A program made the position numbers and the translations under genes. A stretch of DNA of 64,000 nt from Flavobacterium selenitireducens (GTDB lineage: Bacteria > Bacteroidota > Bacteroidia > Flavobacteriales > Flavobacteriaceae): assembly GCF_014748335.1 (NCBI RefSeq), contig NZ_JAAVIY010000004.1, positions 1-64,000 of the forward strand, in the 5' to 3' direction. The notes under the pieces were generated by a model that did not search any database, was not told the origin of the DNA, and worked only from the letters and a program-made list of their open reading frames with translations. Of this stretch, positions 43,219 to 51,028 are shown piece by piece (the stretch's first letter is position 1; each line of letters starts with the position of its first letter).

Positions 43219-44541
43219 ATGAAAAATTTCATCCGATTTTCACTCCTGTTTTCCGTGATCGCGCTCGGCACGCTGTTTTCGTGCCAGGACGAAGAACGGG
43301 TCAACAATCCCGGCACGGCCAGTCTCGATAAAAATGCGCTGCTAACCCAAAAATTGCAGAGCGTCACCGCAAACAATACAAGTATCGACAACGTCATCGA
43401 CAGCACGGACTGTTTTACCGTAAAACTTCCCGTACAGGTTTTGGTAAATGGGCAAACCGTCACGGTCGCTTCCGCAGATGAATACGCGGTCGTCGAGGAA
43501 ATTCTCGAGAGCACGTCCACGGGAGGTACGGTCGATTTCGTATATCCGATCACACTCATCACGGCATCTTACGAAGAAATCCCGATTGCGAACGAAAGCC
43601 AGTTCGTTGGCGCGGTCTCAGATTGTGCAGGCTTCGAAGCAATATCGTGCATCGCGTTCGACTTCCCGGTAACGCTCAGCATTTACGACACAGGATCCCA
43701 AAATCCTTTTACGGTCGCCATCGACAGTAACCAGGAATTCTATCTTACGCTGATGAACTTGCAGGAAGCCGAAGTGTACCAGATCCAATATCCGGTGACG
43801 GCGAACAACGGCCTTGTCGTGATCAATGACAATACTGACCTTGACAACGCCATTTCGTCGGCGATCGCAGATTGCGCCTGCGAAGGCGAAACTATCCTTT
43901 CCGACGGCCTCATCCTATACCTGACCTTTGCCAACGAAGTGAAAGATCTGACCGAAATCGCCAACTCCCAGCCGATAGGCGAAATTCAATTCACGACAGA
44001 CCGTAGCGACAATGCCAATGGCGCGATTTCGTTCCTGTCGGGATCGGCAGATAACCAGGTTGTCACGCCGGGAAATCCCAATAACGATATGTTGCAGGAC
44101 GGAGCGTTCACGGTGAGCATTTGGTTCAATCGCCAAACACCGAATTTCGACGGCCCTGCCGAGGTTTTGTTCCGTACGAATCTTCTCGATATCGTGCTCG
44201 AAGGCCCGAATCCCGAAATTCGCAGTCCCAAAGTCCTCGCCGCCGACCAAATCGAGCTCGTCGACCAGGATTGGATAGAGGGCCAGCTTTTCGGGCAAAT
44301 CGGCGTCTGGCACCATCTGGTAGTGGTTTACGACGGAAGCGTGCTTTCGCTTTATCGCGACGGTGAGCTGCGGGCAGAACAGCAAATGGAGTTTCCCCAA
44401 AGCATGATGTCGCCCAATTTCGTCGGAGGCGATTTCCGCGGATTCATCGATGACGTTCGCGTCTACAAACGCGCGCTTGAAATACAGGAAATCTTACAAT
44501 TATATGGGCTCGACGGAGACGTGAACACTTGCCTCGACTAA
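43219..44541 (+). CDS. LamG-domain lipoprotein
   Basis: A 440-residue lipoprotein with lipobox (GTLFSC). Residues about 30-230 are a beta-rich domain of unknown type with paired Cys (DSTDC ... SDCAGFEAISC). Residues about 230-430 are a concanavalin-like LamG domain (LYLTFANEVKDL, LQDGAFTVSIWFN, GQIGVWHHLVVVYDGSVLSL followed by YRDG, and a GFIDDVRVYKRAL end). Such domains bind glycans. It is transcribed divergently from the ECF sigma operon and could be part of that regulon, which is inference. No promoter consensus is clear. Confidence 0.88.
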   Translation: MKNFIRFSLLFSVIALGTLFSCQDEERVNNPGTASLDKNALLTQKLQSVTANNTSIDNVIDSTDCFTVKLPVQVLVNGQTVTVASADEYAVVEEILESTSTGGTVDFVYPITLITASYEEIPIANESQFVGAVSDCAGFEAISCIAFDFPVTLSIYDTGSQNPFTVAIDSNQEFYLTLMNLQEAEVYQIQYPVTANNGLVVINDNTDLDNAISSAIADCACEGETILSDGLILYLTFANEVKDLTEIANSQPIGEIQFTTDRSDNANGAISFLSGSADNQVVTPGNPNNDMLQDGAFTVSIWFNRQTPNFDGPAEVLFRTNLLDIVLEGPNPEIRSPKVLAADQIELVDQDWIEGQLFGQIGVWHHLVVVYDGSVLSLYRDGELRAEQQMEFPQSMMSPNFVGGDFRGFIDDVRVYKRALEIQEILQLYGLDGDVNTCLD

Positions 44542-44619
44542 AAATGTTTGTCGGTAATTTTGTTAGGGCGCGACGGTTTTACTCCATTGTCTTATAAACG
44601 CAATCCTGTTCAAAACCGT

Positions 44620-44753
44620 CAGGCTGTCCGCTTCAAGCTTCCCCAAAAAATAAGGTTTTACTGCAAAAAGCGTCGGCTTCCGTTGGTCGCCGCGTTTTTT
44701 GTGTAAAACCATTATTTTTTTAGTGAAAGGCTTTTCGCTTCCATCCTTCGCGC
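44620..44753 (-). repeat. GGATGGAAGCG/GAAGCGGACAGCC element
   Basis: Minus-strand copy: GGATGGAAGCGAAAAGCC at one end, TTGAAGCGGACAGCCTG at the other, ~130 bp apart, with AT-rich and palindromic interior. Same family as 45025, 57821 and 62247. Confidence 0.7.
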
Positions 44754-44769
44754 AAACTGGTCGGGCAAC

Positions 44770-44928
44770 TTAGCGCGTCGTCGTAGATGGGATTTTGCCG
44801 TTTCCGTTCGTCGCTCCGTTGGTTCCGCTGCGGTCTGCGGCCGAACCTCGGTATTGGGTTCCGCAGGCTACCATCAGCGCCGTAGACGCGACAATGACCA
44901 TTGCTCTGATTGCATGTATCGTTTTCAT
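44770..44928 (-). CDS. 52-residue lipoprotein
   Basis: A short gene found by reading the minus strand: MKTIHAIRAMVIVASTALMV then ACGTQYRGSAAD, ending GKIPSTTTR. Residues 1-22 are a lipoprotein signal peptide with lipobox LMVAC (Cys22), and the mature part is a 30-residue Gly/Ser/Thr/Asn-rich linker. Such small lipoproteins with CGTQYRG-like starts occur in flavobacteria, but I know no function. It lies between two copies of the GGATG/ACAGCC repeat, and its flanks otherwise show no gene. Confidence 0.7.
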   Translation of the reverse strand: MKTIHAIRAMVIVASTALMVACGTQYRGSAADRSGTNGATNGNGKIPSTTTR

Positions 44929-45024
44929 GACAGATCGGGTTTTATGTTCGAATCTAAATTAAGTTGATAATCAAAAGGTTGTCGTACATTTTTACCTTGT
45001 AATTTTGTAGGATTCGAATTTGCG
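44929..45024. other. Gap without recognised feature
   Basis: This 96-nt gap upstream of the small lipoprotein gene has no consensus promoter box. The following 300 nt are repeat DNA, listed separately, so the 531 nt from 44929 to 45459 hold no gene other than repeats and the ffh promoter. Confidence 0.5.
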
Positions 45025-45155
45025 GCAGGGATGGAAGCGACAGCCCGCAGCCGTTTTTCGTTGTTTTTGCAGCCGCTGGCGGCGACCAACGGAAGCCAGG
45101 CTGGGGCAATGCAAAACACGAAAAGCGGGGAGGATTAAAGCGGACAGCCCGGCGC
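45025..45155 (+). repeat. GGGATGGAAGCG/GGACAGCCCGG element
   Basis: Plus-strand copy: GGGATGGAAGCGACAGCCCG at one end, TTAAAGCGGACAGCCCGG at the other, ~120 bp apart. The interior has a GCAGCC/GGCGGC palindromic core and the GACCAACGGAAGCC motif shared inverted with 44670. Confidence 0.75.
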
Positions 45156-45235
45156 CGGCCAGCCGGCAGTTCCCGTCACACCAAGCGATCCGGACGGCGG
45201 TCGCCCAAATCCCCAACAACCGTAATCCATTACTT

Positions 45236-45430
45236 AATCAATCAATCAATCTCTAATCAGGTAATCATCTAACCATCCAATTATCTAATTATCTAATTAT
45301 CTAATTATCTAATTACCTCATTTGCTAATTCGCTAATTATCCCATTCGCTAATTCGCTAATTACCTCATTCGCTAATTCGCTAATTACCTCATTCGCTAA
45401 TTCGCTAATTGCCCCATTCGCTAATTAGCG
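45236..45430. repeat. CTAATTCG/AATTATCT microrepeat tract
   Basis: About 190 bp of AT-rich near-tandem octamers: CTAATTATCT repeated, then CTAATTCG and CTAATTACCTCATTCG units. It runs up to the ffh -7 box. Same family as 17031, 46801, 46964 and 63815. Confidence 0.85.
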
Positions 45431-45431
45431 T

Positions 45432-45439
45432 TATATTTG
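45432..45439 (+). promoter_or_regulatory. -7 promoter box for ffh
   Basis: TATATTTG immediately after the microrepeat tract, 20 nt before the ffh ATG. The -33 element, if any, must lie in the repeat. Confidence 0.6.
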
Positions 45440-45459
45440 CGACTTCATTCCAAAAGATT

Positions 45460-46800
45460 ATGTTCGACAATTTATCAGATAAGCTCGACAAGGCTTTCCA
45501 TATACTCAAAGGCCACGGCAAAATCACCGAGATCAACGTTGCCGAAACGCTTAAAGAAGTCAGGCGCGCGCTGCTTGATGCCGACGTCAACTTCAAGATT
45601 GCCAAGGATTTTACCACTCGGGTCAAAGACAAGGCGATCGGTGAAAACGTATTGACGACGCTTCAACCGGGCCAATTGATGGTAAAACTCGTCAAGGACG
45701 AACTGACCGAATTGATGGGCGGGGACGTTGCGGGAATCAACCTTTCCGGCAATCCAACGGTCATTTTGATGTCTGGATTACAAGGTTCGGGTAAGACGAC
45801 ATTTTCGGGCAAGCTCGCCAATTTCCTCAAAACCAAGAAAAACAAAAAGCCGCTTTTGGTAGCGGCGGATATTTACCGTCCTGCGGCGATCGACCAGTTG
45901 CACGTAGTCGGTGGCCAGATTGGCGTCGAAGTTTTCTCCGAAAGGGAAAATAAAAACGCGGTCGACATCGCCCTGAACGCGATCAAACATGCAAAAGCAA
46001 ACGGCTTCAACGTCGTCATTATCGATACGGCGGGTCGTTTGGCCGTCGATGAGGAAATGATGAACGAGATCGCGAACGTCCACAAAGCGGTGAATCCTCA
46101 GGAAACGTTGTTCGTTGTGGATTCCATGACGGGTCAGGATGCGGTCAATACGGCCAAGGCATTCAACGACAGATTGAATTTTGACGGTGTGATCCTTACC
46201 AAACTCGACGGCGATACTCGAGGCGGTGCGGCTTTGTCGATCAAATCAGTCGTCAACAAGCCGATTAAATTCATCGGTACGGGCGAGAAAATGGAAGCCA
46301 TCGATGTCTTTTATCCGGATCGTATGGCCGATCGTATTCTCGGAATGGGGGACGTGGTTTCCCTTGTCGAAAGAGCACAGGAGCAATTCGACGAAGAAGA
46401 AGCGCGCAAATTGCAAAAGAAGATCGCCAAGAATGAGTTTGGGTTCGACGATTTTCTCCAGCAGATCCAGCAGGTCAAGAAAATGGGTAACATGAAAGAC
46501 CTGATTGGGATGATTCCGGGTGCGTCCAAAGCGATGAAAGATGTCGAAATCGAGGACGACGCCTTCAAGCATATCGAAGCGATCATCCAATCGATGACGC
46601 CAAAGGAGCGAAAAAAACCTTCCATCATAGACGTCAAACGCAAGAATCGCATCGCAAAAGGTTCGGGCACGAAACTCGAGCAGGTCAACCAACTCATGAA
46701 GCAGTTCGACCAGATGAGCAAGATGATGAAGATGATGCAAGGCCCGGGCGGAAAGCAAATGATGAAAATGATGGGCGGCGGGATGCCGGGGATGCGATAG
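45460..46800 (+). CDS. ffh: Signal recognition particle protein Ffh
   Basis: A 446-residue SRP GTPase. N domain (about 1-90), G domain with G1 GLQGSGKTTF, DTAGRLA and TKLDG motifs, and a C-terminal Met-rich M domain (FDQMSKMMKMMQGPGG ...) that binds signal peptides and 4.5S RNA. It delivers nascent membrane proteins to FtsY. I start at the ATG at 45460 because upstream in-frame residues precede the promoter. The gene sits between microrepeat tracts and is monocistronic. Confidence 0.98.
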   Translation: MFDNLSDKLDKAFHILKGHGKITEINVAETLKEVRRALLDADVNFKIAKDFTTRVKDKAIGENVLTTLQPGQLMVKLVKDELTELMGGDVAGINLSGNPTVILMSGLQGSGKTTFSGKLANFLKTKKNKKPLLVAADIYRPAAIDQLHVVGGQIGVEVFSERENKNAVDIALNAIKHAKANGFNVVIIDTAGRLAVDEEMMNEIANVHKAVNPQETLFVVDSMTGQDAVNTAKAFNDRLNFDGVILTKLDGDTRGGAALSIKSVVNKPIKFIGTGEKMEAIDVFYPDRMADRILGMGDVVSLVERAQEQFDEEEARKLQKKIAKNEFGFDDFLQQIQQVKKMGNMKDLIGMIPGASKAMKDVEIEDDAFKHIEAIIQSMTPKERKKPSIIDVKRKNRIAKGSGTKLEQVNQLMKQFDQMSKMMKMMQGPGGKQMMKMMGGGMPGMR

Positions 46801-46852
46801 TTAGCGAATGAATAAATTAGCGAATTAGCGAATGTGCTGGTTCGCTAATTTG
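46801..46852. repeat. AATTAGCG microrepeat tract after ffh
   Basis: GTTAGCGAATGAATAAATTA, then GCGAATTAGCGAATG repeats immediately after the ffh stop. Contains no terminator hairpin with a T-run. Confidence 0.7.
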
Positions 46853-46963
46853 TTTAATAGAAACGACCTAATTTTTCTACACTAACTTTTCGAGTTCGTT
46901 AGCCCATTGCAATTACATTTCGCAATTCGATCGCTGACCCTGACTGTTGGTGTCATAATACTA

Positions 46964-47010
46964 TTCATTCGCTAATTCGCTAATTGACTAATTATCTAAT
47001 TAATAATAAA
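46964..47010. repeat. ATTCGCTAATTCG microrepeat before folD
   Basis: ATTCGCTAATTCGCTAATTG followed by CTAATTATCTAATTAATAA, ending at the folD ATG (47011). No -7 box consensus was found in this gap. Confidence 0.75.
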
Positions 47011-47895
47011 ATGCAACTCTTAGACGGAAAGAAAGTTTCGGAAGATATCAAAGTTGAAATCGCGGCTGAGGTCGCCCAAATGAGAGCCAACGGTGAGAAA
47101 GTGCCTCATCTCGCGGCGGTCATAGTAGGTAATGACGGGGCGAGTTTGACGTATGTCGGAAGCAAGGTGAAAGCCTGTGAGCGTGTTGGTTTTGAATCGA
47201 CGTTGGTCAAGATGCCGAGTACGACTTCTGAAGTGGAACTTCTCAAAAAAATCAAGCAGCTCAACGAAGACGACAACATAGACGGGTTCATCGTGCAATT
47301 GCCGTTACCTCCGCAAATCGACACCCAGAAAGTGCTCATGGCGATCGATCCGACGAAAGACGTGGACGGTTTCCATCCCGAAAACTTCGGTAAAATGGCG
47401 CTCGACATGAGCACGTTTATTCCTGCGACGCCATTCGGTATCCTTGAGCTTTTGGAACGTTACGGCGTGGAAACCCAGGGAAAACACACGGTAGTCATCG
47501 GTCGTAGCCATATCGTGGGACGTCCGATGAGCATTTTGATGGGAAGAAAGGGCTTCCCAGGGAACTCGACCGTAACCCTTACCCATAGTTACACGAAAAA
47601 CATAGCGCAAATCACGACACAGGCAGACATTGTCATTTCGGCTCTTGGCGTACCGAATTACCTCAAAGCCGAAATGGTCAAGGACGATGCCGTGATCATC
47701 GACGTAGGGATCACGCGCGTCATGGACGAGACCAGCGAAAAAGGCTATGTGATCACAGGCGATGTCGACTTTGAGAACGTTTCCAAGAAGGCGTCGTTCA
47801 TAACGCCCGTTCCTGGAGGCGTTGGCCCGATGACGATCGCAATGTTGCTCAAGAATACGCTGTTGGCGCGCGAACGCAGACGCGATAACGAGTAA
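47011..47895 (+). CDS. folD: Methylenetetrahydrofolate dehydrogenase/cyclohydrolase
   Basis: A 294-residue bifunctional FolD. Motifs: catalytic YVGSKVKACE (Lys in the YxxxK motif), IVQLPLPPQID, the ATPFGILELL block, the cofactor-binding VIGRSHIVGRP and the C-terminal PVPGGVGPMTIAML. It interconverts 5,10-methylene- and 10-formyl-THF in one-carbon metabolism. I start at the ATG at 47011; upstream in-frame codons come from the microrepeat. Flanked by ffh and an HD-domain gene. Confidence 0.97.
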   Translation: MQLLDGKKVSEDIKVEIAAEVAQMRANGEKVPHLAAVIVGNDGASLTYVGSKVKACERVGFESTLVKMPSTTSEVELLKKIKQLNEDDNIDGFIVQLPLPPQIDTQKVLMAIDPTKDVDGFHPENFGKMALDMSTFIPATPFGILELLERYGVETQGKHTVVIGRSHIVGRPMSILMGRKGFPGNSTVTLTHSYTKNIAQITTQADIVISALGVPNYLKAEMVKDDAVIIDVGITRVMDETSEKGYVITGDVDFENVSKKASFITPVPGGVGPMTIAMLLKNTLLARERRRDNE

Positions 47896-48005
47896 ATATT
47901 TCATTTGTCGCGGATTCATGGGTTGAAACGGACATTCCGTGCAGAAGTCCGCGAATCTGCGGCAATTCTTTTCAGGTAACTTACGGTAAATTAAATTCCG
48001 CATTT

Positions 48006-48602
48006 ATGCTAACCGAAAGACTACTCCGACAAGTCGCGTTCATAAAAGAAATCGACAAGGTCAAATACATCCTGCGCAAGACCAAGTTGCTCCACAGTGA
48101 CAGATGCGAGAATGACGCCGAACACAGCTGGCATCTCGCCATGATGACGATAGTGCTGGCTGAGCACTCCAACCATCCGATAGATGTATTCAAGGTACTT
48201 AAAATGGTGCTGATCCACGATATCGTCGAGATCGATGCGGGCGACACGTTTATTTATGATGCTGCGAAAAGTCACACGAACACAAACGAGGAACTGATCG
48301 CTGCGAAAAGAATCTTCGGACTTTTGCCGCCTGAACAAGCTGAGGAATTCATCGAAATCTGGAAAGAGTTTGAAGACGGCTTTACGAACGAGGCTAAGTT
48401 TGCAAGAGCGATGGATCGGTTCGAACCGCTGCTGCAAAACACCTCGAACAACGGCGGCACATGGGTAGAATTCGACGTTCCTTATCACAAAGTGCATGAG
48501 AAGAAAAGCGCGATAGGATTGGGCTCAGCCACGATCTGGGATTATGCGGAACGGCTGATTGACGAGAGTGTTGAAAAGGGAATTTTGAGAAAAGATAGCT
48601 GA
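48006..48602 (+). CDS. HD-domain phosphohydrolase (YfbR/HDDC2-like)
   Basis: A 198-residue HD-domain hydrolase. The metal site shows as ENDAEHSWHLAMM and HDIVEIDAGD, with a further Asp in FEPLLQ-adjacent ARAMDRFE. This arrangement is typical of HDDC2/YfbR-type 5'-deoxynucleotidases. Predicted role: dephosphorylation of deoxynucleoside monophosphates, but other HD activities are possible. The gap after folD includes CGCGGATT/CCGCGAAT blocks resembling the window-start repeats. Not clearly in an operon. Confidence 0.85.
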   Translation: MLTERLLRQVAFIKEIDKVKYILRKTKLLHSDRCENDAEHSWHLAMMTIVLAEHSNHPIDVFKVLKMVLIHDIVEIDAGDTFIYDAAKSHTNTNEELIAAKRIFGLLPPEQAEEFIEIWKEFEDGFTNEAKFARAMDRFEPLLQNTSNNGGTWVEFDVPYHKVHEKKSAIGLGSATIWDYAERLIDESVEKGILRKDS

Positions 48603-48739
48603 AATCTTACATTTTGATTCGTGAAAAAAGCCGCCACCACCCACCCGTAAAAATAACCGACTTCTGCATCCACACAATACAGAAAAACTGTAAAAAACCT
48701 TAAATCTTCGAACCTCGAATCGTCAACCTTCCCACCTTT

Positions 48740-49291
48740 TCAATAATTATTGAATCCACCTATCAGCACGATATTTCGACGCTTCCAAACACCATTTTCC
48801 TTCTCGCAATAATAGTAATTGTTGAGCACGACGCCATGCGCGCTCAAATACCAGACATACACCAAAGCCTTTTTGCGGGCGGCGTCGAAAAGCGGAAGCG
48901 AATACAAATAAACGCCTGTACGGTTATGGGAAGCATAAAACTTATCAATGTTGAGGTTGTGATAGCTCACATATTCTTTCGCCTTGACGCGCGGCTCCCA
49001 CGTCTCGATATACAGCAAGCTCTTTTTCCAGGCCACCGGATTTCCACCGATGTATTTTGATATGGAATCGACCCTCTTTTGAAAATTTTTCGTGCCAGCC
49101 TCATCTTCCGGTTTGGGCTCGGCAAGGAAGTCGCCCCAGAAATGGTTGACCTCGCGGCACATATAAATCGCAGCCCTGTTTTCGGCAGCGTTGAGGTCGT
49201 TTACGAGTTGAAACGACTCGGTAACCGACGCAGGCTCCTTTTGTGAGGCGGCAGACGTAAAAGCAAACAACAAAAGGTAGAGAATTCTCAT
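48740..49291 (-). CDS. Exported protein of unknown function
   Basis: A 183-residue protein with an N-terminal signal peptide (MRILYLLLFAFTSAA then SQK) and no recognisable domain. Notable stretches: MCREVNHFWGDFLAEPK, WKKSLLYIETWEPRVKAKEY, ALVYVWYLSAHGVVLNNYYY, IGGFNNY at the C-terminus. A GTG two codons earlier could also start it. It follows a second small exported gene on the same strand by 7 nt, so the two are probably coexpressed. Function unknown. Confidence 0.6.
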   Translation of the reverse strand: MRILYLLLFAFTSAASQKEPASVTESFQLVNDLNAAENRAAIYMCREVNHFWGDFLAEPKPEDEAGTKNFQKRVDSISKYIGGNPVAWKKSLLYIETWEPRVKAKEYVSYHNLNIDKFYASHNRTGVYLYSLPLFDAARKKALVYVWYLSAHGVVLNNYYYCEKENGVWKRRNIVLIGGFNNY

Positions 49292-49298
49292 AAGCACA

Positions 49299-49754
49299 CT
49301 ATTCGTTCAGGTAATGTAAATCGACCCAAAGCCGGCCCGATTTGGTGTCGAGTAACATTTGATAAGCAGTCGTCGGTGTCTGGCCCTGGCGCAGGTAAAG
49401 TGTCGACCGTGAAGCGCCGGATACGCCCCTGGCATCGAATTCCGCAAAATTGGCCGGAGCGGCTGCCACCTGCTTAAAATCAAATTTGCGAATATATTCC
49501 CCTAAGTCGACCGTTTGCTTGTCGAGATCGAAAATCGTCGTATTGCGTTTTTTCAGTTCGTCGTAATTGCAGTTTACCGTCTTATTCGATGGAATGTCCA
49601 CGGCGGCTCTCATCTCGATGTGATCGAGGTTGAACATGCCGCAGTCGTTGTTCGATGCAATGTTTTCTACAACGTTTTTGACCGCAAAAAAGGCAAGCGA
49701 CAGGATCGCGACGATGATGGCCGCAGTAAGCAGCAGGATTTTTTTAGTGTTCAT
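49299..49754 (-). CDS. Membrane-anchored protein of unknown function
   Basis: A 151-residue protein with a signal anchor (ILLLTAAIIVAILSLAFFA) and a soluble domain with CGMFNLDHIEMRAAVDIPSN, a GEYIRKFDFKQV segment and LWVDLHYLNE. No family recognised. Upstream of the exported unknown on the same strand (gap 7 nt), downstream of the RluF gene by 48 nt. Function unknown. Confidence 0.65.
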   Translation of the reverse strand: MNTKKILLLTAAIIVAILSLAFFAVKNVVENIASNNDCGMFNLDHIEMRAAVDIPSNKTVNCNYDELKKRNTTIFDLDKQTVDLGEYIRKFDFKQVAAAPANFAEFDARGVSGASRSTLYLRQGQTPTTAYQMLLDTKSGRLWVDLHYLNE

Positions 49755-49802
49755 AGTATTGGTTGGTTATGAAATCCGAACGCTAAAAAAAATAAAAAAT
49801 TG

Positions 49803-50936
49803 TTAAGCGTCGCCTTCTTTCCGGTATCGCGGATCGTCCTTTTTGATGATTTCGATATTGCGCTTCGGAGCAGGCCGGAAGCTGTCCGGTTTTTTGAAAT
49901 CGTCGTCGCGTCGCGGTTTCTCACGGGAATCATAATTTCGCTCTCCATCGGTTTTTGGGCGAAAATCAGCTGATTTGAAGTCCTTTTTGGAAAAGTCGCG
50001 CTTGCGTTCCGGATTTTGGTCAGAATCCCCGCGCCGAAAATCGTTGTTTTGGAAATCGCGTTTTTGGAAATCCCGTTGCGGGGCATCACCAGTTCGCGCC
50101 TCGCGTTCACCGCGGCTGAAATCGCGTTTTTGGAAATCTTTTTTCTGGAAATCCTTCTTTGCAAAGTCGCGTTTCGGCTTTTCGCCTTTGAACTCTTCCT
50201 TCGAAAAACTCGCCTCTTCGGTCTTGCTCGACGGTTCGATCAAAAGGTTGAGTTGGTCGATCTCATCTTTCGAAAGTTCGCGATGGCGCCCGAGCGGCAA
50301 ATCGAGTTTGATGTTGATGATGCGGGTTCGCTTGAGTTTCACCACTTCGTAACCCAAATATTCGCACATACGGCGAATCTGGCGGTTCAAGCCTTGCGTC
50401 AAAATGATCGTAAAGGTAAATTTCCCAGTGGCTTCCACGAAACATTCGCGCGTGACGGTGTCGAGAATAGGGACGCCTTTGCTCATCTTTTCGATGAAAC
50501 GCTCCGAAACAGGTTGGTCAACCGTGACTTCGTATTCTTTCTCGTGATTGTTGCGCGCACGCAGGATCTTGTTGACGATCTCTCCGTCATCGGTAAGGAA
50601 AATCAAGCCTTCGCTGGCTTTGTCGAGGCGCCCGATCGGGAAAATCCGCTTGGGATAATTCAGGAAATCGATGATGTTGTCCTTTACGTCGGTATTGGTC
50701 GTACACTCGATTCCCGGAGGTTTGTTGAGTGCGAGATAGACAAATTCTCCCGTTTTTTCAACGATGAGTTTTCCGTCGATGCGGACTTCGTCTTCGAAAG
50801 AGACTTTCATGCCGAGCTCGGCCGGCTTTCCGTTAACGGTCACACGTCCGGCTTCGATTATCGTATCGGCTTCGCGCCTGGAGCAATGTCCCGTTTCCCC
50901 AATGAATTTATTGAGGCGCTTAAGGTTGTTTTCCAT
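49803..50936 (-). CDS. rluF: Pseudouridine synthase RluF-like with basic tail
   Basis: A 377-residue protein. Residues 1-60 are an S4 RNA-binding domain (LNKFIGETGHCSRREADTII), followed by an RluB/E/F pseudouridine synthase with LNKPPGIECTTN, FPIGRLDKASEGLIFLT (catalytic Asp in GRLDK) and LTQGLNRQIRRMCEYLGY. Residues about 250-377 are a low-complexity tail of KRDFQKKDF-type repeats, absent from most family members, probably disordered and nucleic-acid binding. I start at the ATG at 50936, 4 nt after a -7 box. Confidence 0.92.
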   Translation of the reverse strand: MENNLKRLNKFIGETGHCSRREADTIIEAGRVTVNGKPAELGMKVSFEDEVRIDGKLIVEKTGEFVYLALNKPPGIECTTNTDVKDNIIDFLNYPKRIFPIGRLDKASEGLIFLTDDGEIVNKILRARNNHEKEYEVTVDQPVSERFIEKMSKGVPILDTVTRECFVEATGKFTFTIILTQGLNRQIRRMCEYLGYEVVKLKRTRIINIKLDLPLGRHRELSKDEIDQLNLLIEPSSKTEEASFSKEEFKGEKPKRDFAKKDFQKKDFQKRDFSRGEREARTGDAPQRDFQKRDFQNNDFRRGDSDQNPERKRDFSKKDFKSADFRPKTDGERNYDSREKPRRDDDFKKPDSFRPAPKRNIEIIKKDDPRYRKEGDA

Positions 50937-50940
50937 GATG

Positions 50941-50970
50941 CAAAGGTAAGGGTTCGCGTCCAATCCCAAA
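50941..50970 (-). promoter_or_regulatory. Promoter, predicted leaderless rluF start
   Basis: Minus-strand TACCTTTG at 50941-50948, with TTTG 18 nt upstream (50967-50970). It is 4 nt before the rluF ATG. Best-formed of the predicted leaderless promoters. Confidence 0.65.
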
Positions 50971-51028
50971 TCCGGCATTTCATAATGTTTGCTGAATTTT
51001 GCTATATTTATGGTACAACCTACCGCTG

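Noticed and set aside
45236..45430. AT-rich octamer tract considered as a CRISPR array
   Set aside because: Units are only 8-16 bp with no unique spacers of constant length and no cas genes.
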